Origin: Stenotrophomonas sp. 704A1
GTDB taxonomy: Bacteria; Pseudomonadota; Gammaproteobacteria; Xanthomonadales; Xanthomonadaceae
Assembly: GCF_030549525.1 (NCBI RefSeq)
Contig: NZ_CP130831.1
Location: 3,931,501-3,995,500, forward strand
DNA: 64,000 nt
Reading direction: 5' to 3'
Shown here: piece by piece, positions 25,867 to 35,455 of the stretch
Numbering within the stretch: the stretch's first letter is position 1
Layout: each line of letters opens with the position of its first letter
Notes under the pieces: model-generated
What the model was told of the DNA's origin: nothing
The model's input: only the letters and a program-made list of their open reading frames with translations
Databases searched by the model: none
Made by a program: the position numbers and the translations under genes

Positions 25867-27312
25867 TCAGCAGTCGATCCGGCCTTCCTCGCCGCTTTCA
25901 TCGTCCAGCACCCGCGCATGCAGCGTGACCTGGTTGCGACCGCCGCGCTTGGCCGCATACAGGGCCGCATCGGCATCGGCCAGCAGCTGGTCGGCGCTGG
26001 CCAGCGCCGGTGGATGCAGGTAGCCCACCCCCACACTGATGCTGACCGAGCCCTCCGGCAGCGGCAGCGCTTCCACCGCCTCGCGCAGCCGCTCGGCCAG
26101 CGCCAGCACGCCCGACAGGGCGCTGCCGGGCACGATCACCGCGAATTCCTCACCGCCGTAGCGCGCGACGCTGTCGGCGGCGCGTCCGGCGGTGGCCTGC
26201 AGCACCGCGGCCACCGCCTGCAGGCAGCGGTCGCCGGCGGGATGGCCGTGCCTGTCGTTGAATGCCTTGAAATGGTCGATGTCCACCAGCAGCAGCCCCA
26301 GCTCGCTGCCGCTGCGCCGCGCGCGGTTCCATTCGGCCAGCAGCAGCGCATCGAACTGGCGGCGGTTGGCCACCCCGGTCAGGCCATCCTGCCGCGCCAG
26401 CTGGTCCAGGCCGGCCTGGCGCTCGAGCAGGTCCATCTGCAACAGCGTGCTGCGCAGGCTGAAGCCGAGCGTGGCCACCACGAAGGCGGTCACCGCCAGG
26501 GGCCGGGCGTGGTCCACCACCAGGGTGCCGACCACCAGCAGCAGCAGCGGCAGGATGATCGGCCCACCGGCCTGCACCAGCCGGGACAGGCGCGGGTGCA
26601 GCACCCGACCGGGTGCCGGTGCCAGCCGCAGTGCCAGCGCGGCCAGCAGCAGGAACGGCAGGTCGATCAGCAGATCGTTGTACGCGCCGAACGATTGCTC
26701 GGCGGTGTAGTGGTTGATGTAGAACGCCACCAGCAGGTAGGCCAGTGCGTACAGCGCCAGCGCGCGGAAGAAGCTGCGCCGTTCGGGAACATCGCCGGCC
26801 AGCCAGCGCACCACCGCGAAGCCGGCGATGCACAGGTTCTGGATGTCGAACATGCGCTGCATGTTGGCCATCGCCTGGTCGTCGATGTCGATGCGGTCGG
26901 CAAAGGACTGGGTATGCACGAAGAACAGCACACCCAGCAGTGCAGCCATCACGCCATCGATCAGGCTGATGGTCCAGCGCTCGCGCCGCGCGCGAGCCAG
27001 GATGAACACCAGCGGCACGCCGTACAGGACGTACAGCAGCAGGCTGGCCCGCGGGGTGATGTCGGGTCGCTCGGCGATGACGGCATCCAGCATGTTGATG
27101 CCCATGCCGCCGGCCCACAGCAGCAGCGCCAGTGCCGTGGCACGCCAGCCCAGTGCCGCACGGTCGTGCTGGCCACGCCACAGGCAGGCCGCTGCGGCCA
27201 GCAACGGCGCGGCGGTCAGGAAGGCGAACGATCCACCACCGGCCGTCCCCGGCCAGAACGCCAGGACCAGGCCGTGGCAGACCACGAACAGCAGCATCAG
27301 CACCACCGGCAT
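25867..27312 (-). CDS. Membrane-bound diguanylate cyclase (GGDEF)
   Basis: This 481-residue protein is predicted to make cyclic di-GMP. The N-terminal ~290 residues are strongly hydrophobic with around eight to ten membrane helices that form a sensor of no recognised type. A short coiled linker (LQMDLLERQAGLDQLARQDGLTGVANRR) follows, then a GGDEF domain with the active-site RYGGEEF. The metal Asp lies in LLLVDIDHFKAFND, and the C-terminal marker is AADAALYAAKRGGRNQV-like. The signature is intact, so it should be active. No EAL domain is present. It is monocistronic. Confidence 0.93.
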   Translation of the reverse strand: MPVVLMLLFVVCHGLVLAFWPGTAGGGSFAFLTAAPLLAAAACLWRGQHDRAALGWRATALALLLWAGGMGINMLDAVIAERPDITPRASLLLYVLYGVPLVFILARARRERWTISLIDGVMAALLGVLFFVHTQSFADRIDIDDQAMANMQRMFDIQNLCIAGFAVVRWLAGDVPERRSFFRALALYALAYLLVAFYINHYTAEQSFGAYNDLLIDLPFLLLAALALRLAPAPGRVLHPRLSRLVQAGGPIILPLLLLVVGTLVVDHARPLAVTAFVVATLGFSLRSTLLQMDLLERQAGLDQLARQDGLTGVANRRQFDALLLAEWNRARRSGSELGLLLVDIDHFKAFNDRHGHPAGDRCLQAVAAVLQATAGRAADSVARYGGEEFAVIVPGSALSGVLALAERLREAVEALPLPEGSVSISVGVGYLHPPALASADQLLADADAALYAAKRGGRNQVTLHARVLDDESGEEGRIDC

Positions 27313-27465
27313 GCATCCCCCAGATCCGCAAGGCCGTCTGCGCGCACCATAGCGCGCTGCGCCGCCACGGTGATGTGATCCGTCTCAGCAAACCGGGTGC
27401 CGCCGGGCCCGCGCCGGGCCGCCACGGCCGCTGGCCGCTGCCTGGCGGTCGGGCGGCGGCCCCGC

Positions 27466-28296
27466 TCAGTCCTGCAGTGCGCGGGCGTGGTGGGCGATGT
27501 GCTCGCCGATGAAGCTGGCGATGAAGTAGTAGCTGTGGTCGTAGCCCGGCTGCAGGCGCAGGGTCAGCGGATGGCCCACGGCAGCGCAGGCCTGCTGCAG
27601 GCGCTGCGGCTGCAGCTGGCTGTCGAGGAATTCATCGGCCTGGCCCTGATCGACCAGCAGCGGCAGGCGCTCGCTGGCGCCGGCGACCAGCCCGGTGGCG
27701 TCCCACTGCGCCCAGTCGGCGCGGTCGTCACCCAGATAGGCGGTGAACGCCTTCTGTCCCCACGGCACCTGGCTGGGGGCCACGATCGGCGAGAACGCGG
27801 ACACGCTGAGGTAGCGGCCGGGGTTGCGCAGTGCGATCACCAGCGCGCCGTGGCCGCCCATCGAATGGCCGCTGATGCCACGCGCGTCGGTCGCCGGGAA
27901 GCCCGCCTCGATCAGCGCCGGCAGTTCCTGCACGATGTAGTCGTGCATGCGGTAGTGCTTCGCCCACGGTTGCTGCGTGGCGTTGAGATAGAAGCCGGCG
28001 CCCTTGCCCAGGTCATAGCCTTCGGCGTCGGCGACAGCATCGCCACGCGGGCTGGTATCGGGCACGACCAGGATCACCCCGTGTTCGGCGGCGTACTGCT
28101 GCGCGCCCGCCTTGGTGATGAAGTTCTGCTCGGTGCAGGTCAGCCCGCTCAACCAGTACAGCACCGGCAGCCTGCGGGTTTCCGCCTGCGGCGGCAGGTA
28201 CACGGCGAACTGCATGTCGCAGCCCAGCGTGGTGGAGGTGTGGCGATAGACGTCCTGCCAGCCACCGAAGCAGGCGCGGTGTTCAATGCGTTCCAT
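27466..28296 (-). CDS. fghA: S-formylglutathione hydrolase
   Basis: This serine esterase hydrolyses S-formylglutathione to formate and glutathione, the last step of glutathione-dependent formaldehyde oxidation. The 276-residue protein has the esterase D layout, with nucleophile motif GHSMGGHGAL and landmarks WLSGLTCTEQNFITKAG and GYDHSYYFIASFI (catalytic His). GGGAGGAACC precedes the ATG at 28296. It lies 50 bp after frmA in the frmR-frmA-fghA operon and should be induced by formaldehyde through FrmR. Confidence 0.96.
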   Translation of the reverse strand: MERIEHRACFGGWQDVYRHTSTTLGCDMQFAVYLPPQAETRRLPVLYWLSGLTCTEQNFITKAGAQQYAAEHGVILVVPDTSPRGDAVADAEGYDLGKGAGFYLNATQQPWAKHYRMHDYIVQELPALIEAGFPATDARGISGHSMGGHGALVIALRNPGRYLSVSAFSPIVAPSQVPWGQKAFTAYLGDDRADWAQWDATGLVAGASERLPLLVDQGQADEFLDSQLQPQRLQQACAAVGHPLTLRLQPGYDHSYYFIASFIGEHIAHHARALQD

Positions 28297-28346
28297 GGGT
28301 TCCTCCCGAAGGGCGGCAGGCACGACGACCTGCCACCCGGCGTGGC

Positions 28347-29790
<1,444 letters not shown>

Positions 29791-29808
29791 CGCGGGCCAC
29801 CTCGGAAC

Positions 29809-29827
29809 TATACTGGGGGATAGTATA
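29809..29827. promoter_or_regulatory. FrmR/CsoR-type operator of the frmRA-fghA operon
   Basis: TATACTGGGGGATAGTATA is an inverted repeat (TATACT / AGTATA) around a five-G tract, the architecture recognised by CsoR/RcnR/FrmR tetramers. It sits 19 bp upstream of the frmR ATG, where it would block the promoter. Confidence 0.88.
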
Positions 29828-29871
29828 CACAGGCGGCGCCGGGGCTCAATCCGCGGGGCCGTCCAGGGCGT

Positions 29872-30780
29872 TCAGTCGAACACGCCCGCAGCGGCCAGCC
29901 GGGTCAGTTCATCCACCACGAAGCGCACTTTCGGCCGCAGGTGGCGGGTCGGCGGCCACAGCGCGTGGATCTCGACATGTCGCTGCATGCACTCGTCCAG
30001 CACCGACTGCAGGGCACCGGACTGCAGGTGACGGCGCACCAGCGAGACCGGCATCTGGCAGATGCCGAGCCCGGCGATGGCGCCGTCGATCACCGCATCG
30101 CCATCGTTGAGCTGGTGGGTGCCACTGGGAATGAAGGGCGCATGCTCGCCTTCCGGCCCGATCCGCCAGGCCACCGGCTGCCCGTGCCGGAACCCCACGA
30201 CGCTGCGGTGCGCACGCAGGTCCTCGATGGTCTGTGGTACGCCGTGCGCCTGCAGGTAGGACGGCGCGGCGCAGGTGACCAGGCGCTGGCTACCCAGCCG
30301 GCGCGCCACCAGGTGCTCGGCCTGCTGCAGGCCACCGAAGCGGATCAGCAGGTCGATGCCTTCCTCGATCGGGTCGACGAAGTGATCGGTGAAGGTCACG
30401 GTCAGCTGCAGGTCGGGGTACTGCTGGCAGAGCTTCAGCAGCACCGGCATCACCACCAGGCGACCGAAAGACGAGGGCATGTCGATGCGCAGGCGTCCGC
30501 TGGGCAGGTGCGCGGCCGAGCCCAGGCAGGCCTCGGCGGCGGAGATCTCATCCAGCGCGGCCGCGCACGAGGCGTAGTAGGCCTCGCCGTCGGTGGTCAG
30601 CGAGATGCGCCGGGTGGTGCGGTGGAACAGGCGCACGCCCAGCCGCGCCTCCAGCCGGGCAATGGCCTTGCCCACGGCCGAGCGCGAGATGCCCAGCGCT
30701 TCGGCCGCCTCGGTGAAGGTGCCGGCGCGCGCCGTGGTGACGAAGGTCACCAGGCCATTCAAGGACTCCACGGGCAGCAT
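29872..30780 (-). CDS. LysR-family transcriptional regulator (old yellow enzyme neighbour)
   Basis: This 302-residue LysR protein has the helix-turn-helix segment AGTFTEAAEALGISRSAVGKAIARLEARLGVRLFHRTTRRISLT near residues 18-61 and a CrgA-like effector domain. GGAGGCTGCAG fixes the start at 30780. It is transcribed divergently from an old yellow enzyme gene, with a perfect palindrome (30796-30810) between them, so it most likely controls that gene and itself. Activators of this subgroup often respond to electrophiles or quinones; the ligand here is unknown. Confidence 0.9.
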   Translation of the reverse strand: MLPVESLNGLVTFVTTARAGTFTEAAEALGISRSAVGKAIARLEARLGVRLFHRTTRRISLTTDGEAYYASCAAALDEISAAEACLGSAAHLPSGRLRIDMPSSFGRLVVMPVLLKLCQQYPDLQLTVTFTDHFVDPIEEGIDLLIRFGGLQQAEHLVARRLGSQRLVTCAAPSYLQAHGVPQTIEDLRAHRSVVGFRHGQPVAWRIGPEGEHAPFIPSGTHQLNDGDAVIDGAIAGLGICQMPVSLVRRHLQSGALQSVLDECMQRHVEIHALWPPTRHLRPKVRFVVDELTRLAAAGVFD

Positions 30781-30795
30781 CTGCAGCCTCCATTG

Positions 30796-30810
30796 GGGAC
30801 ACAATGTCCC
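30796..30810. promoter_or_regulatory. Palindromic operator between the LysR gene and the old yellow enzyme gene
   Basis: GGGACA-CAA-TGTCCC is a perfect 6-3-6 inverted repeat in the 128-bp divergent region, 16 bp upstream of the LysR start codon. Its position suits autorepression with divergent activation. Confidence 0.6.
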
Positions 30811-30908
30811 GCCAAGAGGGAAATCGAAGCTCTTTATGAGCCTCAATGTCAACTCCATCCTGTGTGCACGGCGCCACGGGCGCCCTCCCCCACACCGAGT
30901 TGACCGAG

Positions 30909-32012
30909 ATGACCGACCTGCTGTTCCGCCCCTTCGACCTGGCGGGAACCCCGCTCCACAACCGCATCGCCATGGCGCCGATGACCCGTGCCCGCAACCC
31001 GGGCGCCGTGGCCAACGAGCTGACCGCACAGTACTACCGGCAGCGCGCCAGCGCCGGCCTGATCATCAGCGAAGGCACGCCGGTCTCGCCGCAGGGCCAG
31101 GGCTACATCGACGTGCCGGGCATCTGGTCGGCCGAACAGGTGGCGGGCTGGAAGTTGGTGACCGACGCGGTACACGCCGTGCAGGGCACGATCTTCGCCC
31201 AGCTGTGGCACGTCGGCCGCATGTCGCACAGCTCGCTGCAGCCCGACGGCGGCCAGCCGGTCAGCGCCGGTACGCGTGCCGTGGGCAGCGACCCGCGCAA
31301 CTTCGCCTTCGTGTACCTGGATGACGGCAGCCGTGGCCGTGTCGATCCGACCCCGCCGCGCGCCCTGCGCACCGACGAAGTGCCAGGCATCGTCAGCGAC
31401 TTCGTGCGTGGCGCGGAAAATGCCATCGCCGCCGGTTTCGACGGCATCGAGCTGCACGCCGCCAATGGCTACCTGTTCGAGCAGTTCCTCAACCCCCTCA
31501 CCAACGATCGGCAGGACCTCTACGGCGGTTCGCTGCGCAACCGCGCGCGGCTGATCCTGGACACCGTCGATGCGCTGGCAGCAAGAATCGGCGCGCAACG
31601 CGTCGGCGTGCGCCTGGCACCGAACAGCCAGGTCTTCGACATGCCCGCGTATGCCGAAAACGAGGCCAGCTACCTGTATCTGGCCGAAGAACTGGGCAAG
31701 CGCGGGCTGGCCTACGTGCATCTGAATGACAACTACCTGCACGGCGAGCGCGCCATCGGCGAAGACTTCCTGAAGGCCTTCAAGCAGGCCTACGGCGGCA
31801 CCGTGCTGCTGGCCGGCGGCATGACCCGTGAGTACGCCCTGCGCCTGGTCGACGAAGGCACGATCGACATCGCCGCCTTCGGCCAACCGTTCATCGCCAA
31901 CCCGGACCTGGTCGAGCGCCTGCAGCACGATCTCGCACTGGCCACGCCTGATCGCACGACCTACTACGGCGGCGGCAGGGAAGGCTATCTGGACTACCCG
32001 CTGGCCCGGTAG
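30909..32012 (+). CDS. Old yellow enzyme family alkene reductase
   Basis: This FMN-dependent ene-reductase (NemA/XenB-like) has 367 residues. It should reduce activated double bonds such as N-ethylmaleimide, enones or nitro compounds. Key features are the flavin-contact loop MAPMTRARN, the substrate-binding H-x2-N in ELHAANGYLFEQFLNPLTNDRQDLYGGS, and FMN phosphate contacts in LLAGGMTRE and IAAFGQPFIANPDLVER. The start at 30909 matches homologues; an in-frame ATG at 30846 adds 21 unlikely residues. It is divergent from a LysR regulator and is followed by a VOC protein gene. Confidence 0.93.
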   Translation: MTDLLFRPFDLAGTPLHNRIAMAPMTRARNPGAVANELTAQYYRQRASAGLIISEGTPVSPQGQGYIDVPGIWSAEQVAGWKLVTDAVHAVQGTIFAQLWHVGRMSHSSLQPDGGQPVSAGTRAVGSDPRNFAFVYLDDGSRGRVDPTPPRALRTDEVPGIVSDFVRGAENAIAAGFDGIELHAANGYLFEQFLNPLTNDRQDLYGGSLRNRARLILDTVDALAARIGAQRVGVRLAPNSQVFDMPAYAENEASYLYLAEELGKRGLAYVHLNDNYLHGERAIGEDFLKAFKQAYGGTVLLAGGMTREYALRLVDEGTIDIAAFGQPFIANPDLVERLQHDLALATPDRTTYYGGGREGYLDYPLAR

Positions 32013-32071
32013 TTCCTCACCCCGGGTGGGTGCGGGCGTACACTGCCAGCCCGCATCCACCGAGTCTGTCC

Positions 32072-32488
32072 ATGGATACGCCCACCGCGTCCTTCATCGT
32101 CAATCTCGACGTGCCCGACCTTGCTGCGGCCGAAGCCTTCTACACCCAGGCCTTCGGCCTGCGCATCGGCCGGCGCCTGGGGCCGGCCGCGGTCGAACTG
32201 CTGGGGGGCCCCACCGCGCTCTACCTGCTGCAGAACGAGGCGGGCAGCGCAGCCACCGAAGACGGCGACGTGCGTGACTACGAGCGGCACTGGACCCCGC
32301 TGCACCTGGACTGGGTGGTGGACGACATCGAGACCGCACTGGCCCGTGCCGTCGCCGCCGGCGCGACGCTCACCCAACCCGTGCGCGAGCGTCGCTGGGG
32401 CCACCTTGCCGTGCTCGCCGACCCGTTCGGGCACGGCTTCTGCCTGATCCAGTTCAGTGGCGAAGGCTACAACGCACTGCTGGAATGA
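32072..32488 (+). CDS. VOC (glyoxalase/bleomycin resistance) family protein
   Basis: This 138-residue single-module vicinal oxygen chelate protein has paired beta-alpha-beta halves: IVNLDVPDLAAAEAFYTQAFGLR and LHLDWVVDDIETALARAVAAGA. It ends DPFGHGFCLIQF, which usually carries a metal-ligand Glu/His. It may act as a lyase, dioxygenase-type enzyme or binding protein. It lies 59 bp after the old yellow enzyme gene on the same strand and may share its regulation. Confidence 0.87.
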   Translation: MDTPTASFIVNLDVPDLAAAEAFYTQAFGLRIGRRLGPAAVELLGGPTALYLLQNEAGSAATEDGDVRDYERHWTPLHLDWVVDDIETALARAVAAGATLTQPVRERRWGHLAVLADPFGHGFCLIQFSGEGYNALLE

Positions 32489-32497
32489 CCGGCGGAG

Positions 32498-33166
32498 TCA
32501 CTCCCGCACGTAGGGCATCGCGCTGTCGATGCCATCGAACGCGATCAGCTGCAGCAGCGGCTGTACGTCCTCGTCGGTGATGTCGCCGTCGGCGATCTCG
32601 TCCACCCGCGCGTACAGCGCTTCCAGCGCCACCACCTGGTCGTCGCGCAGCCAGTTGCGATGGGTGCCGAGCCAGGCCTGCAGGTTGGCGGCGATATCGC
32701 CTTCGGAAAGCAGCGAGTCCTCTTCCTCCAGCTCGACCACCGCCTCGGCCATCCTGCGGAACAGGAAATCCTGGAAACTGGCCGCCAGCAGATCGGCGCG
32801 ATCATCGTCATGCCAGACCAGCAGCACCGGCGGCTCGTCGAAGCCCGGCGCATTGGTCCAGAAGCAGTAATGGTCGCCGGCGCCGGTCCGCGCGAATGGC
32901 AGCAGTTTCAGGTCATCGCGCAGAGGATTGTAGTGATCCTCGGCGGTCAGATCTTCCCAGGCTGCGCGCAGTTCGCGCGGTTCGATCGGTTCGTACTCAC
33001 TGGCGTACAACAGCACCGGCGGTTGCGGCTGTACCTGCGGGAACACCGTGCGGTACCAGTCCGGGCCCTGCGCGCCCCAGCTGAACTGGTTGCTTTCCAC
33101 CAGCTGGCGGAACAGTGGCGGGAAGGTCTGGCCGGAGGCCTGTTCGAGACCGGCGAGCGTGCTCAT
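32498..33166 (-). CDS. SMI1/KNR4 family protein
   Basis: This acidic 222-residue protein matches the SMI1/KNR4 (SUKH) superfamily in general layout: an N-terminal LEQASGQTFPPLFRQLVESNQ segment, a central beta sheet with HYCFWTNAPGFDEPPVLLVWHDD, and FQDFLFRRMAEAV. SUKH proteins include immunity proteins of contact-dependent toxins, but no toxin or Rhs gene is adjacent here. It is most likely a free-standing housekeeping or orphan immunity member. It is convergent with the VOC gene. Confidence 0.7.
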   Translation of the reverse strand: MSTLAGLEQASGQTFPPLFRQLVESNQFSWGAQGPDWYRTVFPQVQPQPPVLLYASEYEPIEPRELRAAWEDLTAEDHYNPLRDDLKLLPFARTGAGDHYCFWTNAPGFDEPPVLLVWHDDDRADLLAASFQDFLFRRMAEAVVELEEEDSLLSEGDIAANLQAWLGTHRNWLRDDQVVALEALYARVDEIADGDITDEDVQPLLQLIAFDGIDSAMPYVRE

Positions 33167-33205
33167 GGACGTCCTTGTTCTGGGAGGCGCTACCTTACCG
33201 CAGGG

Positions 33206-34090
33206 TCATGCGCGCAACATGTCCACGAACGCGCGCAGTGCGCCGGGCATCTGCCGCTGCTTCGGGTAATACAACGCAAACCCGGCGAACGGCTCGCTCC
33301 AGTCTTCCAGCACCGCCACCATCTGCCCGGAATCGATGTACGGCCGCGCGGTGTCTTCCAGCACGTAGGCCAGGCCGATGCCATCGAGCACCGCGCCGAC
33401 CACGGTGCCCTGCTCGCCCAGCGTCAACCGGCCCGGCACATCGATTTCCAGCGCCTGTCCATCGCGTTCGAACTGCCACTTGTACAGATGCCCGCTGGCG
33501 AAGCGGAAACGGATGCACTCATGCGAGGCCAGGTCGCGCGGATGCTGCGGTGCCGGGCGACGCTGCAGGTAGTCCGGGGAGCCGACGATCAACCCGCGCA
33601 ACGGTGGCCCCATCGGTACCGCCACCATGTCCTCGGGCACGAACTCATGCAGGCGCACGCCAGCGTCGTAGCCCTCGGCCACGATGTCGACCAAGCCGTC
33701 GTTCTCGGTCAGTTCGACCCGCACATCCGGGTGCGCGTGCAGGAAGCGCGCCAGCCGTGGCCCCAACTGGGTCGGCACCGCCGCGCGGGTGGCGTTGATG
33801 CGCAGCAGGCCGGCCGGCGCGGCGCGGAACTGGTTCATCTCCTCCAGCGCGTCATGCACCTGCCCAAGTGCCGGCTGCAGGCGCTCCAGCAGCCGCTGCC
33901 CGGCCTCGGTCAGGGCCACGCTGCGGGTGGTGCGGTGGAACAGCCCCACCCCCAGCCGCTCCTCCAGCGCGCGGATCGCATAGCTCACCGCCGAGGTCGA
34001 CAGGGCCAGCTCGGCGCCGGCCCGACGGAAGCTGCGATGGCGGGCCACCGCGGCGAACGCGGCCAGGTGGGAGAGATTGTCAGTGGCCAT
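33206..34090 (-). CDS. LysR-family transcriptional regulator (alcohol dehydrogenase neighbour)
   Basis: This 294-residue LysR protein of the CrgA/DmlR-like group has the helix-turn-helix HRSFRRAGAELALSTSAVSYAIRALEERLGVGLFHRTTRSVALTEAG near residues 18-64. An effector domain follows with EGYDAGVRLHEFVPEDMVAVP. It is divergent from a zinc alcohol dehydrogenase gene across 106 bp, the standard layout for a regulator and its target. A short inverted repeat sits between them. Confidence 0.9.
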   Translation of the reverse strand: MATDNLSHLAAFAAVARHRSFRRAGAELALSTSAVSYAIRALEERLGVGLFHRTTRSVALTEAGQRLLERLQPALGQVHDALEEMNQFRAAPAGLLRINATRAAVPTQLGPRLARFLHAHPDVRVELTENDGLVDIVAEGYDAGVRLHEFVPEDMVAVPMGPPLRGLIVGSPDYLQRRPAPQHPRDLASHECIRFRFASGHLYKWQFERDGQALEIDVPGRLTLGEQGTVVGAVLDGIGLAYVLEDTARPYIDSGQMVAVLEDWSEPFAGFALYYPKQRQMPGALRAFVDMLRA

Positions 34091-34107
34091 GATTGTGCAG
34101 TCTGCCT

Positions 34108-34117
34108 TGATGAATCA
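34108..34117. promoter_or_regulatory. Candidate LysR-box inverted repeat
   Basis: TGAT-GA-ATCA lies 18 bp upstream of the LysR start codon in the divergent region to the alcohol dehydrogenase gene. The arms are only 4 bp, so support comes mainly from position. Confidence 0.4.
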
Positions 34118-34196
34118 TGCCGATATCCGGGCTTCTTACCCCGGGTTACCGCGCGTATTGTAAAACGCCTTTCGACAAACCCGCCAAGGATTCCCC

Positions 34197-35255
34197 ATGT
34201 CCCTCGCCCGTGGTTACGCCGCCCATACCCATACCGACCCGCTGGTGCCCTTCGAGTTCGAGCGCCGCGCGGTTGGCCCCAACGATGTGCGCATCGAGAT
34301 CCTGTACAGCGGCATCTGCCATTCGGACCTGCACCAGGCCCGCGATGACTGGGGCGGCTCGATCTACCCGATGGTGCCGGGCCACGAGATCATCGGCCGC
34401 GTCACCGAAGTCGGCAGCAACGTCACCCGCTTCAAGGTCGGCGATCATGCCGGCGTGGGCTGCATGGTCGACTCGTGCCGCCACTGCGACGCCTGCGCGC
34501 ACGACCTGGAGCAGTACTGCGCCGAAGGCGCCACCTGGACCTACAACGGCCGCGAGCGTGAAAGCGGTGCGCCGACCTATGGCGGCTATTCCGACCATGT
34601 GGTGGTCGAGCAGCGCTTCGTGGTCAAGGTGGCCGACACGCTGGACCTGAAGGCGGCCGCACCGCTGCTGTGCGCCGGCATCACCACCTGGTCGCCGCTG
34701 CGCCACTGGAAGGTCGGCCCCGGCCAGAAGGTCGGCGTGATCGGCCTCGGCGGACTCGGCCACATGGGCGTGAAGTTCGCCAAGGCGCTCGGCGCGCACG
34801 TGGTGATGATCACCACCACGCCGGAGAAGGGTGCCGACGCCAAGCGCCTGGGCGCTGACGAGGTACTGGTCTCGCGCGATGCGGACCAGATGAAAGCGCA
34901 CGCCGGCAGCTTCGATTTCCTGCTCAACACCATTCCGGTCGGCCACGACACCAACCCCTACATGGGCCTGCTCAAGCGCGAAGCGACCATGTGCCTGGTC
35001 GGCGTGCTGACCGAACTGGACCCGCCGCTGACCGGTGGCAGCGTGATCTTCGGCCGCAAGCACCTGACCGGGTCGGCGATCGGCGGCATGGCCGAAACCC
35101 AGGAGATGATGGACTTCTGTGCCGAGCACGGCATCGTCAGCGACGTCGAGATGATCGACATCAAGAACGTCAACGAAGCCTGGGAACGCATGGCCAGGAA
35201 CGATGTGCGCTACCGCTTCGTGATCGACATGGCGACCATGAAGAACGCCGCCTGA
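34197..35255 (+). CDS. Zinc-dependent NAD(P) alcohol dehydrogenase (YahK/CAD-like)
   Basis: This medium-chain dehydrogenase of 352 residues is similar to the cinnamyl-alcohol-dehydrogenase/YahK group that reduces aldehydes with NADPH. It shows the catalytic zinc Cys in GICHSDLHQARDDWG, GHEIIGRV, the structural zinc cysteines DSCRHCDACAHDLEQYC, the Rossmann loop GLGGLGHMGVKFAKALG and the C-terminal YRFVIDMATM. AAGGATTCCCC precedes the ATG. The divergent LysR gene likely controls it. A perfect terminator follows. Confidence 0.93.
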   Translation: MSLARGYAAHTHTDPLVPFEFERRAVGPNDVRIEILYSGICHSDLHQARDDWGGSIYPMVPGHEIIGRVTEVGSNVTRFKVGDHAGVGCMVDSCRHCDACAHDLEQYCAEGATWTYNGRERESGAPTYGGYSDHVVVEQRFVVKVADTLDLKAAAPLLCAGITTWSPLRHWKVGPGQKVGVIGLGGLGHMGVKFAKALGAHVVMITTTPEKGADAKRLGADEVLVSRDADQMKAHAGSFDFLLNTIPVGHDTNPYMGLLKREATMCLVGVLTELDPPLTGGSVIFGRKHLTGSAIGGMAETQEMMDFCAEHGIVSDVEMIDIKNVNEAWERMARNDVRYRFVIDMATMKNAA

Positions 35256-35278
35256 TCGATCGGCGGCAGTGAACGAAG

Positions 35279-35303
35279 AACCCCGGCCTGGCCGGGGTTT
35301 TTT
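35279..35303 (+). terminator. Rho-independent terminator of the alcohol dehydrogenase gene
   Basis: AACCCCGGC and GCCGGGGTT pair around CTG, and the stem runs into six T. This is a textbook intrinsic terminator 24 bp after the stop codon. Confidence 0.93.
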
Positions 35304-35332
35304 GTGGGCCTGCGCAGCCGCAGCAATGACAG

Positions 35333-35365
35333 GTAGCGCCGGGCCATGCCCGGCGAGCGCAGCGG
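35333..35365 (+). repeat. SMAG repeat (GTAGCGCCGGGC type)
   Basis: A GTAGCGCCGGGCCATGCCCG palindrome is followed by GCGAGCGCAGCGG, the same composite seen near engB. It lies between the dehydrogenase terminator and nnrS and does not overlap a gene. Confidence 0.85.
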
Positions 35366-35383
35366 TTGCCCCACCCCTCGGGC

Positions 35384-35397
35384 ATGACCAAGGTCAA
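35384..35397. promoter_or_regulatory. Dnr/FNR-like box upstream of nnrS
   Basis: ATGACCAAGGTCAA, read on the other strand as TTGACCTTGGTCAT, matches the Dnr/FNR dyad TTGAy-N4-rTCAA with one mismatch. It is centred about 65-70 bp before the likely nnrS start, a typical activator distance. It supports control of nnrS by a nitric-oxide or low-oxygen sensing CRP/FNR-family regulator. Confidence 0.6.
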
Positions 35398-35455
35398 GGC
35401 CCGTGCCACCGTTGGGGCGCAGACTCGCCCCATGGCCTGCCCTCCCTCTCCTGCG

